Below, piece by piece: positions 54,057-63,156 of a DNA stretch of 64,000 nt. The translations under genes and the position numbers were made by a program. The notes below the pieces were generated by a model that had not been told where the DNA came from, searched no databases, and worked only from the letters and a program-made list of their open reading frames with translations. How positions within the stretch are numbered: position 1 is the first letter of the stretch; each line of letters begins with the position of its first letter. Origin of the DNA: Streptomyces fagopyri (GTDB lineage: Bacteria > Actinomycetota > Actinomycetes > Streptomycetales > Streptomycetaceae); NCBI RefSeq assembly GCF_009498275.1, contig NZ_CP045643.1:620001-684000 (forward strand), read 5' to 3'.

Positions 54057-55160
54057 ATGGTCCGCGCTTCCCGACCCGCTGTGGTCCCCGACCTGACGGT
54101 CAATCACGTCGAGTTCTATGTGGCCGACGCCCTGCAGCAGGCCGCCCGGTTCGCCGCGGAGTACGGCTTCGACCCCTTCGCCACATCGGGGGCGCTGGGT
54201 GGACACAGCGATCACTTCTCCGTCGCCCTGCGCCAGGGGGACATCGTCCTGGTGGTCACCGAGCCTCGCTCCGCAGGGCATCCCGCCCACGCCTACGTCT
54301 CGGCACACGGTGACGGCGTCGCCGACATCGCCCTGCGCACCACCGACGCGCGCGCCGCGTTCGGCCGGGCGGTCGACGGCGGTGCCAGGCCCCTGACTCC
54401 GCCCGGACAGCCGGAGGGCTCCCCCGGCGCTCTCACAGCCGCGATCCACGGGTTCGGCGATGTGCGGCACACCTTCGTCCAGGCTCCGGACCGGGCCGGC
54501 GACAAGATCTTCCTCCCCGGCTTCCCGGACACCCCGGACCTCTCCCCGCACACCGGCACGGCACTGCTCGACATCGACCACTTCGCGGTCTGCCTGCATC
54601 CCGGGACCATAGACGCGGCGGTGAAGTTCTACGAGTCGGCGCTCGGCTTCCGCCTGGTCTTCGAGGAGCAGATCGGCGTGGGCACCCAGGCCATGCGTTC
54701 CCGGGTGGTGCAGAGCGAGTCGCGCGCCGTCACCCTGACCCTGATCGAGCCCGACCCCACGGGGGATCCCGGCCAGATCGACGCCTTCCTCGACAGCCAT
54801 CTCGGCGAAGGCGTCCAGCACATCGCGTTCCGCACCGAGGACGTGGTGCACACCGTCGCGACGCTGGGCGAGCGAGGGGTGCGGTTCCTGCAGACCCCGG
54901 ACTCCTACTACGAGTTGCTCGGCCGCCGGCTCACTCCCACCGGACACACCACCGAGGATCTGCGGGAGCTCAACGTGCTCGCGGACGAGGACCACGGCGG
55001 GCAGCTGTTCCAGATCTTCACGCAGTCCACGCACCCACGCCGTACGTTCTTCCTGGAGATCATCGAGCGGCTCGGCGCGCGCACCTTCGGCAGCAGCAAC
55101 ATCAAGGCACTGTACGAGGCCGTCGAAGCCGAGCGGATCAAGACCGGGATTCTGTCGTGA
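54057..55160 (+). CDS. hmaS: 4-hydroxymandelate synthase (HPPD-family dioxygenase)
   Basis: 367 residues, two VOC-type halves. The iron ligands of the HPPD/HmaS family are present: H175 ('DIDHFAVCL'), H255 ('GVQHIAF') and E334 ('FFLEIIERLG'), followed by the substrate helix 'FGSSNIKALYEAVEAERI'. HmaS converts 4-hydroxyphenylpyruvate with O2 to 4-hydroxymandelate; HPPD makes homogentisate instead. Sequence alone leaves some doubt, but the overlapping hydroxymandelate oxidase and the aminotransferase next to it argue for HmaS. AGGAG before ATG 54057. Confidence 0.88.
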   Translation: MVRASRPAVVPDLTVNHVEFYVADALQQAARFAAEYGFDPFATSGALGGHSDHFSVALRQGDIVLVVTEPRSAGHPAHAYVSAHGDGVADIALRTTDARAAFGRAVDGGARPLTPPGQPEGSPGALTAAIHGFGDVRHTFVQAPDRAGDKIFLPGFPDTPDLSPHTGTALLDIDHFAVCLHPGTIDAAVKFYESALGFRLVFEEQIGVGTQAMRSRVVQSESRAVTLTLIEPDPTGDPGQIDAFLDSHLGEGVQHIAFRTEDVVHTVATLGERGVRFLQTPDSYYELLGRRLTPTGHTTEDLRELNVLADEDHGGQLFQIFTQSTHPRRTFFLEIIERLGARTFGSSNIKALYEAVEAERIKTGILS

Positions 55161-56305
55161 TCTCCTCGGCCTCGGGCTCCCGAGCGCTGTTCGACATCGG
55201 TGATGCCGAGCGGGCGGCGTTCCGGGCGCTCCCGAGGCACGTGTGGGACTTCATCGACGGCGGCAGCGGCAGCGAGTCGACACTCAGGGCCAACCGCACG
55301 GCTCTCGACCAGGTGTGCCTGACACCACGGGCACTGACCGGTGTCACGCACGGCGACTGCGCCGGCGAACTGCTCGGCAGCCCGGTGTCCATGCCGGTCG
55401 CCGTCGCCCCCATGGCGTACCAGCGGCTCGTCCACCCGGACGGCGAACTCGCGCTGGCCCGCGCGGCCCGGTCCGCCGGAGTGGTGTTCATCGCGAGCAT
55501 GCTCAGCAGTCGGACCATCGAGGCGATCGCCGGCGTGGGCGCCGAGACCTGGTTCCAGCTCTACTGGCTGCGCGACCGGGACCGGACCGAGGAACTCATC
55601 AAGCGCGCCGAGGCCTCGGGCTGTCGCGCGCTCGTCCTGACGGTGGACGTTCCCCGGATGGGCCGGCGGCTGCGCGACATGCGCAACGCCTTCACGCTGC
55701 CGAACACGGTGACCGCCGCGAACCTGCCCGAATCGCCGGCCGCCGGGCCTGGGTCCACCGCCCACCGCGAGCAGCCGGGCGGTTCGGCCGTGATGGTGCA
55801 TACGGCCGAGGCTCTGGATCCGGCCCTGAGCTGGGCCGACCTGGAGTGGATTCGCGACCGGACCGGTCTCCCGTTGGTGCTCAAGGGGATCATGGATCCC
55901 GCCGACGCGTCCCGCGCGGTCGACGCCGGGGTGGACGCGATGGTGGTCTCCAACCATGGCGGCCGGCAACTGGACGGTGCGCTGCCGAGCGTCACCGCTC
56001 TGTCCTCGGTGGTGCGAGAGGTGTCCGGTCGTTGCCCCGTCCTGGTGGACAGCGGTATCCGCAGTGGCACGGACGTGCTCAAGGCGCTGGCGCTGGGTGC
56101 CTCGGGAGTGCTGGTCGGCCGGCCCGCGTTGTGGGGTCTCGCGGCGGGCGGCCGGGACGGCGCCTCGGAGGTGCTTCACCTGTTGCACACCGAGCTGGAG
56201 CAGGCGATGACCCTCGCCGGATGCGCGGATCTGTCATCGGCCGGCCGGCTCACCACGACGGTACCGGCCGGTGTCCTCGCGGCTCGCACGGGAACAACAC
56301 CATGA
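55157..56305 (+). CDS. hmo: 4-hydroxymandelate oxidase (FMN-dependent alpha-hydroxyacid oxidase)
   Basis: 382 residues. FMN/alpha-hydroxyacid oxidase fold: 'APMAYQRLVHPDGELALARAA', K243 in 'PLVLKGIMDP', catalytic H267 and R270 in 'VSNHGGRQLDGA', and 'VLVDSGIRSGTDVLKALALGASGVLVGRP' phosphate-binding strand. It oxidises 4-hydroxymandelate to 4-hydroxyphenylglyoxylate, second step of the hydroxyphenylglycine pathway. The GTG start at 55157 overlaps the HmaS stop, and its own stop overlaps the aminotransferase start. Confidence 0.9.
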   Translation: MISSASGSRALFDIGDAERAAFRALPRHVWDFIDGGSGSESTLRANRTALDQVCLTPRALTGVTHGDCAGELLGSPVSMPVAVAPMAYQRLVHPDGELALARAARSAGVVFIASMLSSRTIEAIAGVGAETWFQLYWLRDRDRTEELIKRAEASGCRALVLTVDVPRMGRRLRDMRNAFTLPNTVTAANLPESPAAGPGSTAHREQPGGSAVMVHTAEALDPALSWADLEWIRDRTGLPLVLKGIMDPADASRAVDAGVDAMVVSNHGGRQLDGALPSVTALSSVVREVSGRCPVLVDSGIRSGTDVLKALALGASGVLVGRPALWGLAAGGRDGASEVLHLLHTELEQAMTLAGCADLSSAGRLTTTVPAGVLAARTGTTP

Positions 56306-57642
56306 CCACCGCGGTGCGGGAGGGCCCGGGCCCCGGTGCCGCCGAGCCGGCGGCCTTGCGGATCGACACGCTGCACGGTTCCCTCGACGACCCCTCGCTG
56401 GACTCCATGAACCTGCTCAACGAGGTGGCGCAGCGGTTCCCGGACGCGGTCTCCTTCGCGGCCGGCCGGCCCTACGAGGGTTTCTTCGAGGTCGAGGAGG
56501 TCCATCGTCATCTGCGCGCCTTCTGCGACCACTTGAGCCTGGACCGTGGTTGGCCCGAGGAGGAGGTCCGCCGGCTGCTCTTCCAGTACGGCCGTACCAA
56601 GGGCGTGATCAACGACCTGGTGGCCAGGAATCTCACGGTCGACGAGGGCATCGAGGCCGACCCGGAGGCCATCGTGGTCACCGTCGGCTGCCAGGAAGCG
56701 ATGTTCCTGGTGCTGCGCGCGCTGCGGACGGACGACCGCGACGCGGTGCTCGCCGTGTCGCCCACCTATGTCGGTCTCAACGGCGCCGCCCAGCTGGCCG
56801 ATCTGCCGGTGCTGCCGGTGCGCGCCGGGGAGTACGGCGTGGACCTCGACGACCTCGCCCGTACGGTACGGCGGGCGAGAGCCGAGGGACTGCGGCCGCG
56901 GGCCCTGTACGTGATCCCCGACTTCTCCAATCCGCTGGGGATCAGCCTGGACCTGGACACCCGGCGCCGGTTGCTCGACCTGGCCTCGCGGCTCGATCTG
57001 CTCCTGCTGGAGGACAATCCGTACGGCCTGTTTCCCGCGGGCACCGCGCGGTTGCCCACCCTGAAGGCTCTCGACACGGGCCGGCGTGTCGTCTATCTCG
57101 GGTCGTTCGCCAAGACGGCACTGCCTGGTGCCCGGGTCGGGTACGTCGTCGCCGACCAGGTGGTCACCGACGGGACCGGCCGGCGGCTGGGCCTGCTGGC
57201 CGACCAACTGGCCAAGGTCAAAAGCATGCTGACGGTGAACACCTCACCGCTGGCCCAGGCGGTCGTCGCGGGCAAACTGCTGGAGAACGACCACAGTCTG
57301 GTCCGCGCCAACGCGCGGCAGGCGGATCTGTACCGTGGCAACCTGCGGATGATGTCGGACGGTCTCGCCCGACGATTCCCCGCCGGCTCCGGAGTCACCT
57401 GGAACACACCCGGCGGCGGGTTCTTCCTCGTCCTGACGGTGCCGTTCCGCACCGACGACACGCTGCTGGAGCATTCGGCGCGGCAGCACCGGGTGATCTG
57501 GACTCCCATGCACCATTTCTATGCCGGACGCCGGCACACCCACCAGATACGTCTGTCGTACAGCCTCCTTCAGCCCGAGCAGATCAGCGCGGGCCTGGAC
57601 GGGCTCGCGGCTCTCGTCGATGAACAGCGGTCCGGGCTCTGA
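56302..57642 (+). CDS. hpgT: 4-hydroxyphenylglycine aminotransferase-like PLP enzyme
   Basis: 446 residues, fold-type I aminotransferase of the HpgT/MocR-related group: 'SFAAGRPYEGFF', 'QYGRTKGVINDLVARNL', 'VIPDFSNPLGISL', 'LLEDNPYGLF', and PLP Lys271 in 'GSFAKTALPGARVGY'. HpgT transaminates 4-hydroxyphenylglyoxylate to (S)-4-hydroxyphenylglycine, usually with tyrosine as donor, which regenerates hydroxyphenylpyruvate. ATG 56302 in a 4-bp overlap. The three Hpg genes form one coupled unit. Confidence 0.88.
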   Translation: MTTAVREGPGPGAAEPAALRIDTLHGSLDDPSLDSMNLLNEVAQRFPDAVSFAAGRPYEGFFEVEEVHRHLRAFCDHLSLDRGWPEEEVRRLLFQYGRTKGVINDLVARNLTVDEGIEADPEAIVVTVGCQEAMFLVLRALRTDDRDAVLAVSPTYVGLNGAAQLADLPVLPVRAGEYGVDLDDLARTVRRARAEGLRPRALYVIPDFSNPLGISLDLDTRRRLLDLASRLDLLLLEDNPYGLFPAGTARLPTLKALDTGRRVVYLGSFAKTALPGARVGYVVADQVVTDGTGRRLGLLADQLAKVKSMLTVNTSPLAQAVVAGKLLENDHSLVRANARQADLYRGNLRMMSDGLARRFPAGSGVTWNTPGGGFFLVLTVPFRTDDTLLEHSARQHRVIWTPMHHFYAGRRHTHQIRLSYSLLQPEQISAGLDGLAALVDEQRSGL

Positions 57643-57799
57643 GGGCTCGGAATCCACGCACGCTTACCTGACAATGTGCGGCGAATGGAACGAGACCGCT
57701 GTGACACCACGCTCAATTCCCCTACATTCGATGTGACCTCGGAGATCGACGCACCGCGCGGACTCGAACAGGTAATCAACCCGAACGGCGGTAGGAACA
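57643..57799 (+). promoter_or_regulatory. Intergenic region, probable internal promoter
   Basis: 157 bp of lower GC between hpgT and the chain-extension genes, the clearest break in the second rightward run. It contains an ACCTCGGAGATCG stretch near 57738 that resembles the ATCTCGGA element at 51096. Confidence 0.35.
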
Positions 57800-58972
57800 A
57801 TGCGCCGGATACGCATTTTTGACGCCACGCTTCGTGACGGGGAACAAGCCCCCGGAAACGCGATGTCCCCCCAGCAGAAGCTGGCGCTCGCTCTGAAACT
57901 TGAGGAACTCGGAGTCGACACGGTCGAGACCGGCTATCCCGGCTCCTCCGCGGCTGATTTCGAAGCCACCCGGTTGATCGCGAAATCCCTCACCACAGCC
58001 GGATTCGCCACGTTCAACCGCTGCTCGCGTGAGGACATCCGCCTGTCGATGGAGGCGGCCGGGGGCAACCCGCGGCACCAGGTGCAGGTCTGCTGCACCG
58101 GCAGCGACATCCATCTGCGCCACAAGCGTGGCATCACCAGGGCGCAGGCCCTCAGTGAGGTCGACGACTCCGTCCGGTACGCCCGGTCCCTGGGTGCCGT
58201 CGACATCAACCTCGCGGTCGAGGACGCCAGTCGCGGGGAGCACGAGTGGATCCGCGCCCTGGTCGGCACCGCGGTGGAGGCCGGGGCCACGGCCGTGACC
58301 CTCGCCGACACCACCGGTTTCGCGATTCCCCAGGAGTTCGGCGAGCTCATCGCCGCGGTGCGTGCCTGCGTACCCCGTGACATCGTGCTCGCGACCCACT
58401 GCCACGACGATCTCGGCCTCTCCCTGGCCAACGCTCTGGCCGGTCTCGCGGCCGGGGCCGACGAGGTCCAGGCGACACTCGCCGGCATCGGCGAGCGCTC
58501 CGGGAACACCTCGCTGGAGGAACTGGCGGCGGTGCTGTCGTACAAGGGCACCGAACTCGGCATGGACACCGGCGTTCGCACCGAACTCCTCGACGAGGCG
58601 TTCGAACTCCTCTCCGGCGCCATCTCGCTGGAGCGCCCGCGCAACAAGGCGATCTTCGGAACGAACTCTTTCGCCACACAAGCGGGAATTCACCAGGCGG
58701 CCATGCTGCAGAACCCCGTCACGTACGAATTCATCAGGCCCGAGAGCTTCGGGCGTCAACGCGCCCTGCTCGTCGGACGGCATTCCGGGCGGTCGATCCT
58801 TCGGCACCTCCTGGGGCAGCTCGGGATACCCGCCGACGACGGCCTGGTGAGCGAGCTGTACGAGGAGTACATCGCGAACCGGCCGAACGGCGACTGCGAC
58901 GAACTGGACGTGCTCCGCGACCGGTTGGCCGACAGGCTCGGCGTGCCGCGGACCGCCGGAGCCACGGCGTGA
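57800..58972 (+). CDS. 2-isopropylmalate synthase-like (acyl-CoA:2-keto acid) condensing enzyme
   Basis: 390 residues: the TIM-barrel DRE-TIM metallolyase domain with D8, R12 and Q16 in '[13 protein letters not shown]', metal ligands H200 and H202 in 'ATHCHDDLG', and N236 in '[12 protein letters not shown]'. The LeuA regulatory (dimer) domain, ~130 residues long in leucine enzymes, is missing, as in homocitrate and benzylmalate synthases. It should condense acetyl-CoA with a 2-keto acid; aromatic keto acids such as (4-hydroxy)phenylpyruvate are candidates. First of four coupled genes that complete a one-carbon extension cycle. Confidence 0.9.
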   Translation: MRRIRIFDATLRDGEQAPGNAMSPQQKLALALKLEELGVDTVETGYPGSSAADFEATRLIAKSLTTAGFATFNRCSREDIRLSMEAAGGNPRHQVQVCCTGSDIHLRHKRGITRAQALSEVDDSVRYARSLGAVDINLAVEDASRGEHEWIRALVGTAVEAGATAVTLADTTGFAIPQEFGELIAAVRACVPRDIVLATHCHDDLGLSLANALAGLAAGADEVQATLAGIGERSGNTSLEELAAVLSYKGTELGMDTGVRTELLDEAFELLSGAISLERPRNKAIFGTNSFATQAGIHQAAMLQNPVTYEFIRPESFGRQRALLVGRHSGRSILRHLLGQLGIPADDGLVSELYEEYIANRPNGDCDELDVLRDRLADRLGVPRTAGATA

Positions 58973-60372
58973 GCACGGCTGCGACGACGCTCATCGACAA
59001 GCTCTGGCGGAACGCGGTCGTGTGCACGGAGCCGGACGGTCCCGATCTCCTCTACGTCGACCTGCACCTGGTCCACGAGGCGACGTCACCGCAGGCGTTC
59101 GACGGGCTGCGGCTGGCCGGCCGCGGGGTGCGAAGGCCGGATCTGACGCTGGCGGTCGAGGATCACAACGTGCCGACCGACTCGCTCACCGTCTCCGACG
59201 CGCTCAGCCGGGAGCAGTTGCAGGCGCTGCGCCGCAACTGCGCCGAGCACGGCGTCGGTCTGTTCCCGCACGGTCACCGCCGACAGGGCGTGGTCCATGT
59301 CGTCGGCCCCGAACTCGGCCTCGTCCAGCCGGGCATGACCGTGGTGTGCGGAGACAGTCACACGTCCACCCACGGCGCCTTCGGTGCGCTCGCCTTCGGT
59401 GTGGGGACAAGCGATGTCGAGCACGTGCTCGCGACCCAGACCGTGGCGATCCAGCAGCCGAGGACGATGTCGGTGGAGTTCACCGGCACCCCCGCCCACG
59501 GCGTCACCGCCAAGGACTTGATGCTCGCCCTGATCACGGAGATCGGCGCCAACGGCGCGCACGGCCACATCGTGGAGTACCGCGGCGAGGCGGTGCGCTC
59601 GCTCTCCATGGAGGGCCGTATGACGATGTGCAACCTCAGTGTGGAAGCCGGTGCCAGAGCCGGGCTGATAGCGCCTGACGAGACGACCTTCGCCTACCTC
59701 GCGGACCGGCCCGGCAGTCCGTCGGGACCGGCCTGGGAGGATGCGCTCGCCCATTGGCGCACCTTGACGACGGACGCCTCCGCCCTCTTCGACCGTACCG
59801 TCACCGTCGACGTGTCGGGGCTGACCCCCTGGGTGACCTGGGGAACCAATCCCGGCCAGGCGGTGCCGCTCGGCGGGGCCGTCCCCGATCCCGAGACCCT
59901 CGCCGACCCGCAGGAACGGGCTTCGGCGCGACGGGCGCTCGCCTACATGGACCTCGTTCCGGGCACACCGATGCGGGAGATCGGTATCGACACCGTCTTC
60001 ATCGGCTCGTGCACCAACGGCCGCCTGGAGGACCTCAGAGCCGCCGCGGACGTGCTCCGCGGCCGTCGGGTCGCCGACGGCGTACGCGTGCTGGTGGTCC
60101 CCGGCTCCATGGATGTCCGCACCCGGGCGGAAGAAGAGGGCCTCAACGAGGTCTTCACCCGGGCGGGAGCCGAGTGGCGTCTGCCGGGCTGCTCCATGTG
60201 CCTGGGCATGAACTCCGACCGGCTCCCCGGCAGACAGCGCTGCGCGTCGACCAGCAATCGCAATTACGAGGGACGGCAGGGACCGCAGGCCCGGACGCAT
60301 CTGGTGTCTCCCGCCATCGCCGCGGCGACCGCGGTGGCCGGCAGGCTCGCCCTCCCCGCAGACCTGCCTTGA
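58969..60372 (+). CDS. 3-isopropylmalate dehydratase-like large subunit (LeuC family)
   Basis: 467 residues, same length as LeuC. The 4Fe-4S cluster cysteines C348 ('IGSCTNGR'), C408 and C411 ('[11 protein letters not shown]') are all present, with '[32 protein letters not shown]' in the substrate region. Isomerises the alkylmalate by dehydration and rehydration together with the small subunit. GTG 58969 overlaps the synthase stop codon. Confidence 0.93.
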   Translation: MSTAATTLIDKLWRNAVVCTEPDGPDLLYVDLHLVHEATSPQAFDGLRLAGRGVRRPDLTLAVEDHNVPTDSLTVSDALSREQLQALRRNCAEHGVGLFPHGHRRQGVVHVVGPELGLVQPGMTVVCGDSHTSTHGAFGALAFGVGTSDVEHVLATQTVAIQQPRTMSVEFTGTPAHGVTAKDLMLALITEIGANGAHGHIVEYRGEAVRSLSMEGRMTMCNLSVEAGARAGLIAPDETTFAYLADRPGSPSGPAWEDALAHWRTLTTDASALFDRTVTVDVSGLTPWVTWGTNPGQAVPLGGAVPDPETLADPQERASARRALAYMDLVPGTPMREIGIDTVFIGSCTNGRLEDLRAAADVLRGRRVADGVRVLVVPGSMDVRTRAEEEGLNEVFTRAGAEWRLPGCSMCLGMNSDRLPGRQRCASTSNRNYEGRQGPQARTHLVSPAIAAATAVAGRLALPADLP

Positions 60373-60382
60373 GGAGACCTCC

Positions 60383-61003
60383 GTGGAACCGCTGAGCACC
60401 CACACCGGGAAGTGTCTGCCGCTGCCCCGCAGCAACGTGGACACCGATCAGATCATCCCCGCCGAACACTGCAGGAGTCTGTACCGCACCGGGTACGCCG
60501 GCGCGCTGTTCGCCAGATGGCGCTCGGACCCCGGCTTCGTCCTGGAACAGCCCGAACGGTCCGGCGCCACGGTCCTGTTGGCGGGCCCGCACTTCGCCAC
60601 CGGCAGTTCGCGTGAGCATGCCGTCTGGGCGCTGCGGGACTGGGGCTTCGCCGCTGTCATAGCGCCCAGCTTCGGTGACATCTTCGGCCGCAACGCGCTC
60701 AAGAACGGTCTGCTGGCGGTCACGTTGCCGGAACCGGATGTCGCTTGGCTGCTCCAACACGCCGAGGAGGACGCCGAGTTCGAGGCGACGGTCGATCTGC
60801 TGCACTGCCGGGTCTCGGCCGGCGGACGGAGCTGGGACTTCGACATCGACGGGCGCGCACGGCGGATGCTGCTCGCGGGACACGACGACATCACCGCCAC
60901 CCTGACGAGGGAGGCCGACATCGCCGCCCACGAGAAATCACGCCGGCCCTGGTTGCCCGTGCTGACGCCCGGCATGGCACCGGTTCCCGCGGAATCCGGC
61001 TGA
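60383..61003 (+). CDS. 3-isopropylmalate dehydratase-like small subunit (LeuD family)
   Basis: 206 residues. 'RSNVDTDQIIPAEHC' near residue 15, 'FATGSSREHAVWALRDWGFAAVIAPSFGDIFGRNALKNGLLAV' swivelling domain. Partner of the preceding large subunit. The segment just after DTDQIIPA differs from leucine-pathway LeuD and decides substrate shape in this family. GTG 60383 with GAGGAG. Confidence 0.92.
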   Translation: MEPLSTHTGKCLPLPRSNVDTDQIIPAEHCRSLYRTGYAGALFARWRSDPGFVLEQPERSGATVLLAGPHFATGSSREHAVWALRDWGFAAVIAPSFGDIFGRNALKNGLLAVTLPEPDVAWLLQHAEEDAEFEATVDLLHCRVSAGGRSWDFDIDGRARRMLLAGHDDITATLTREADIAAHEKSRRPWLPVLTPGMAPVPAESG

Positions 61004-61012
61004 GGACCGAAC

Positions 61013-62038
61013 ATGTCAGTCATCACTGTCATTCCAGGCGACGGTATCGGGCCCGAGGTGATCGAGCAGGCCATGCTGACGCTGGACCGGCTCCAGCTCG
61101 GCCTCGAATTCGACGTCCTCGACCACGTCAACGCCGACACGTTCCTCCGTACCGGAGTCGCTCTCTGCGACGAGGACTTCGAGCGGGTGAGGTCCAGCCG
61201 CTCGGTGTTGCTCGGGGCGATCGGTGACCCTCGGGTCGGCTCGCCGGCCTACGGGCGCGGTGTCCTGCTCCGTCTGCGCTTCGAGTTGGACCTGTACGTC
61301 AACCACCGCCCGGCGAAGCTGCTCCACGACCGGCTGAGCCCGCTCAGGGCGGACAGCGCGCGGGCGGTGGACTGCATCGTCATCAGGGAGAACACCGAGG
61401 GCCTCTACACGGGCGCGGGCGGTTCGGTGCACCCCGGTTCGGAGCACGAGATCGCACTGGACGTCGATCTCAGCACCTACCACGGTACGGCCCGCATCGT
61501 GGAGTACGCGTTCTCCATCGCCCGCCGTGAGGTGTGCATGGTGGACAAGGCGAACGCGGTGGAATTCGGCGGGGGTCTGTGGCAGCGGTGCTGGCGGGCA
61601 GCCGCGGCGCGCCACCCCGACAAGGCCTCCCGGCACCTCTACGTCGACGCCGCCGCCATGCAGATGGTCACCGATCCCACCGGATTCGATGTGATCGTGA
61701 CCAACAACTCCTACGGTGACATCCTCAGCGACATCGCGTCCGCGGTCGCCGGCGGGATCGGCACGGCCGCGTCGGCCAATCTCAACCCGGAACGCGGGTT
61801 CGGCCTCTACGAGCCGGTCCACGGCAGCGCGCCGGACATCGCCGGCAAGGACATCGCCAATCCGGTCGGGGCCATCCTCAGCGCCGGGCTGCTCATCGGC
61901 GACCTGGGCCACCACGAGGCGGCCGCCGCGCTGCGAGCCGCGATCTCGCAGGCGGTGGCAGCCGGGGAGACCACCCCGGATCTCGGCGGCTCGCTGGACA
62001 CCCGTGGTGCCGGTGAGGCGATTCGAGCCCGGTTGTGA
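61013..62038 (+). CDS. 3-isopropylmalate dehydrogenase-like NAD-dependent decarboxylating dehydrogenase (LeuB family)
   Basis: 341 residues. 'VIPGDGIGPEVIEQ' at the N-terminus, 'CIVIRENTEGLYTG', substrate-site 'DKANAVEFGGGLWQR', metal site 'VTNNSYGDILSDIAS', and NAD-binding 'FGLYEPVHGSAPDIAGKDIANP'. It oxidises and decarboxylates the isomerised alkylmalate to the one-carbon-longer 2-keto acid. 'TNNSYGDILSD' replaces the usual 'TxNLFGDILSD', consistent with another substrate. ATG 61013. Confidence 0.93.
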   Translation: MSVITVIPGDGIGPEVIEQAMLTLDRLQLGLEFDVLDHVNADTFLRTGVALCDEDFERVRSSRSVLLGAIGDPRVGSPAYGRGVLLRLRFELDLYVNHRPAKLLHDRLSPLRADSARAVDCIVIRENTEGLYTGAGGSVHPGSEHEIALDVDLSTYHGTARIVEYAFSIARREVCMVDKANAVEFGGGLWQRCWRAAAARHPDKASRHLYVDAAAMQMVTDPTGFDVIVTNNSYGDILSDIASAVAGGIGTAASANLNPERGFGLYEPVHGSAPDIAGKDIANPVGAILSAGLLIGDLGHHEAAAALRAAISQAVAAGETTPDLGGSLDTRGAGEAIRARL

Positions 62039-62100
62039 ACCCATCGGCCGCGGCGCGCGGCGACAGACATCCACCAGGACACTCAACGACAGGAGTGACA

Positions 62101-63156
62101 ATGTCCAGCAGGACCGAGTCGGTCGAGGTGCTCGACGCGTCGGTGCAGGAGCAGTGGAAGGCGGTGGCCGCGACCGGCGCCGCCGAACTCGCTTCGTCCT
62201 ATGTGCTGTCCAGCGCGGTGCTGGGACTGGCACGGGCCGGGGTCACGGCCCGGCTGTCCGGCGAGTGGACGCCCCTCGCGGACCTCGTCCCGCCGGGCGG
62301 CTACACCGAGCTGGCGCGGAACGTGCTGCGCTTCGTGCAGGTGCGCGGCCTGGTCGAGTCGCAGGGTGACTCCTGGCGGCTGACTCCGCGTGGCGCCTCC
62401 CTGCTCGGGGAGGTACCCGAGGCGGTGATCGGCTATTACGCCGAAGCCTACGGGCCGGTGCTCAGCAGCATCGAGGGACTCCTCACCGGACGCCTCCGGT
62501 ACGGATCCGACGTGGCGCGTGACACCGAGGCACTCGGCCGCCGTTGCGAGGTGTTGTTCCGGAGCGTCGGCATGAACGTGGTCCGCGAACTGGTCGGGAA
62601 GTACCAGGCCAAGCGGGTGCTGGACCTCGGCTGCGGAACGGGGGGCCTGGTGCTCGATCTGTGCCGGGAGGACCCCGGCCTGCGGGCGGTGGGCCTGGAC
62701 ATCGCCGAGGACGCCGTGGCGCTGGGCTCGAAACGGGCGGCGGAGGAGGGGCTCGACGACCGGGCGTCCTTCGTCGTCGGTGACGCGTTCGCGCCCGACG
62801 ACTGGCCCGAGGCCGCCCGGGAATGCGACCTCTTCATCGCTGTCGGTGCCGTGCACGAGCACTTCCGGGACGGGGAGGCGGCGGTCGTCGAACTGCTGCG
62901 CGCCTACTCGGATCTGCTCGCGAGCAAGCCGGGCAGCGTACTGGTTCTCGCCGAGCCCGAACTGTTCACGGACTCCGTGGACGCGGACTTCTTCCTGGTC
63001 CACGCGCTCACCGAACAAGGTTTCCCGCAGCCCCGGGAGCCGTGGCTGAAGGTCATCGAGGCGGCCGGACTCACCTGCCGGCGGGTCCTTTCGGTGCCCA
63101 ACACCATGTTCCGTTTCGCGTACTACGAGATCACGGCCGGAGCGCCGGTCCGGTGA
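62101..63156 (+). CDS. SAM-dependent methyltransferase with N-terminal dimerisation domain
   Basis: 351 residues. N-terminal winged-helix-like dimerisation part (about 1-120, 'VLRFVQVRGLVESQGDSWRLTPRGASLL'), SAM motif I 'VLDLGCGTGGLVLDLCREDPGLRAVGLDIAEDA' at ~178-210, 'FIAVGAVHEHFRDG' and 'SVLVLAEPELF'. This build is usual for small-molecule O-, N- or C-methyltransferases in biosynthetic clusters; a phenol, an amine, or a keto acid beta-carbon could be the target. ATG 62101 with AGGAG; coupled to the next gene by GTGA. Confidence 0.9.
   Translation: MSSRTESVEVLDASVQEQWKAVAATGAAELASSYVLSSAVLGLARAGVTARLSGEWTPLADLVPPGGYTELARNVLRFVQVRGLVESQGDSWRLTPRGASLLGEVPEAVIGYYAEAYGPVLSSIEGLLTGRLRYGSDVARDTEALGRRCEVLFRSVGMNVVRELVGKYQAKRVLDLGCGTGGLVLDLCREDPGLRAVGLDIAEDAVALGSKRAAEEGLDDRASFVVGDAFAPDDWPEAARECDLFIAVGAVHEHFRDGEAAVVELLRAYSDLLASKPGSVLVLAEPELFTDSVDADFFLVHALTEQGFPQPREPWLKVIEAAGLTCRRVLSVPNTMFRFAYYEITAGAPVR

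Noticed and set aside
54057..55160. Plain 4-hydroxyphenylpyruvate dioxygenase for tyrosine breakdown
   Set aside because: Overlap with a hydroxymandelate-oxidase gene and an HpgT-type aminotransferase makes HmaS the better reading; no homogentisate dioxygenase is nearby.
57800..62038. Ordinary leucine biosynthesis operon
   Set aside because: The synthase lacks the leucine-feedback domain, and the genes are coupled to secondary-metabolism genes. A primary role cannot be fully excluded without the rest of the genome.
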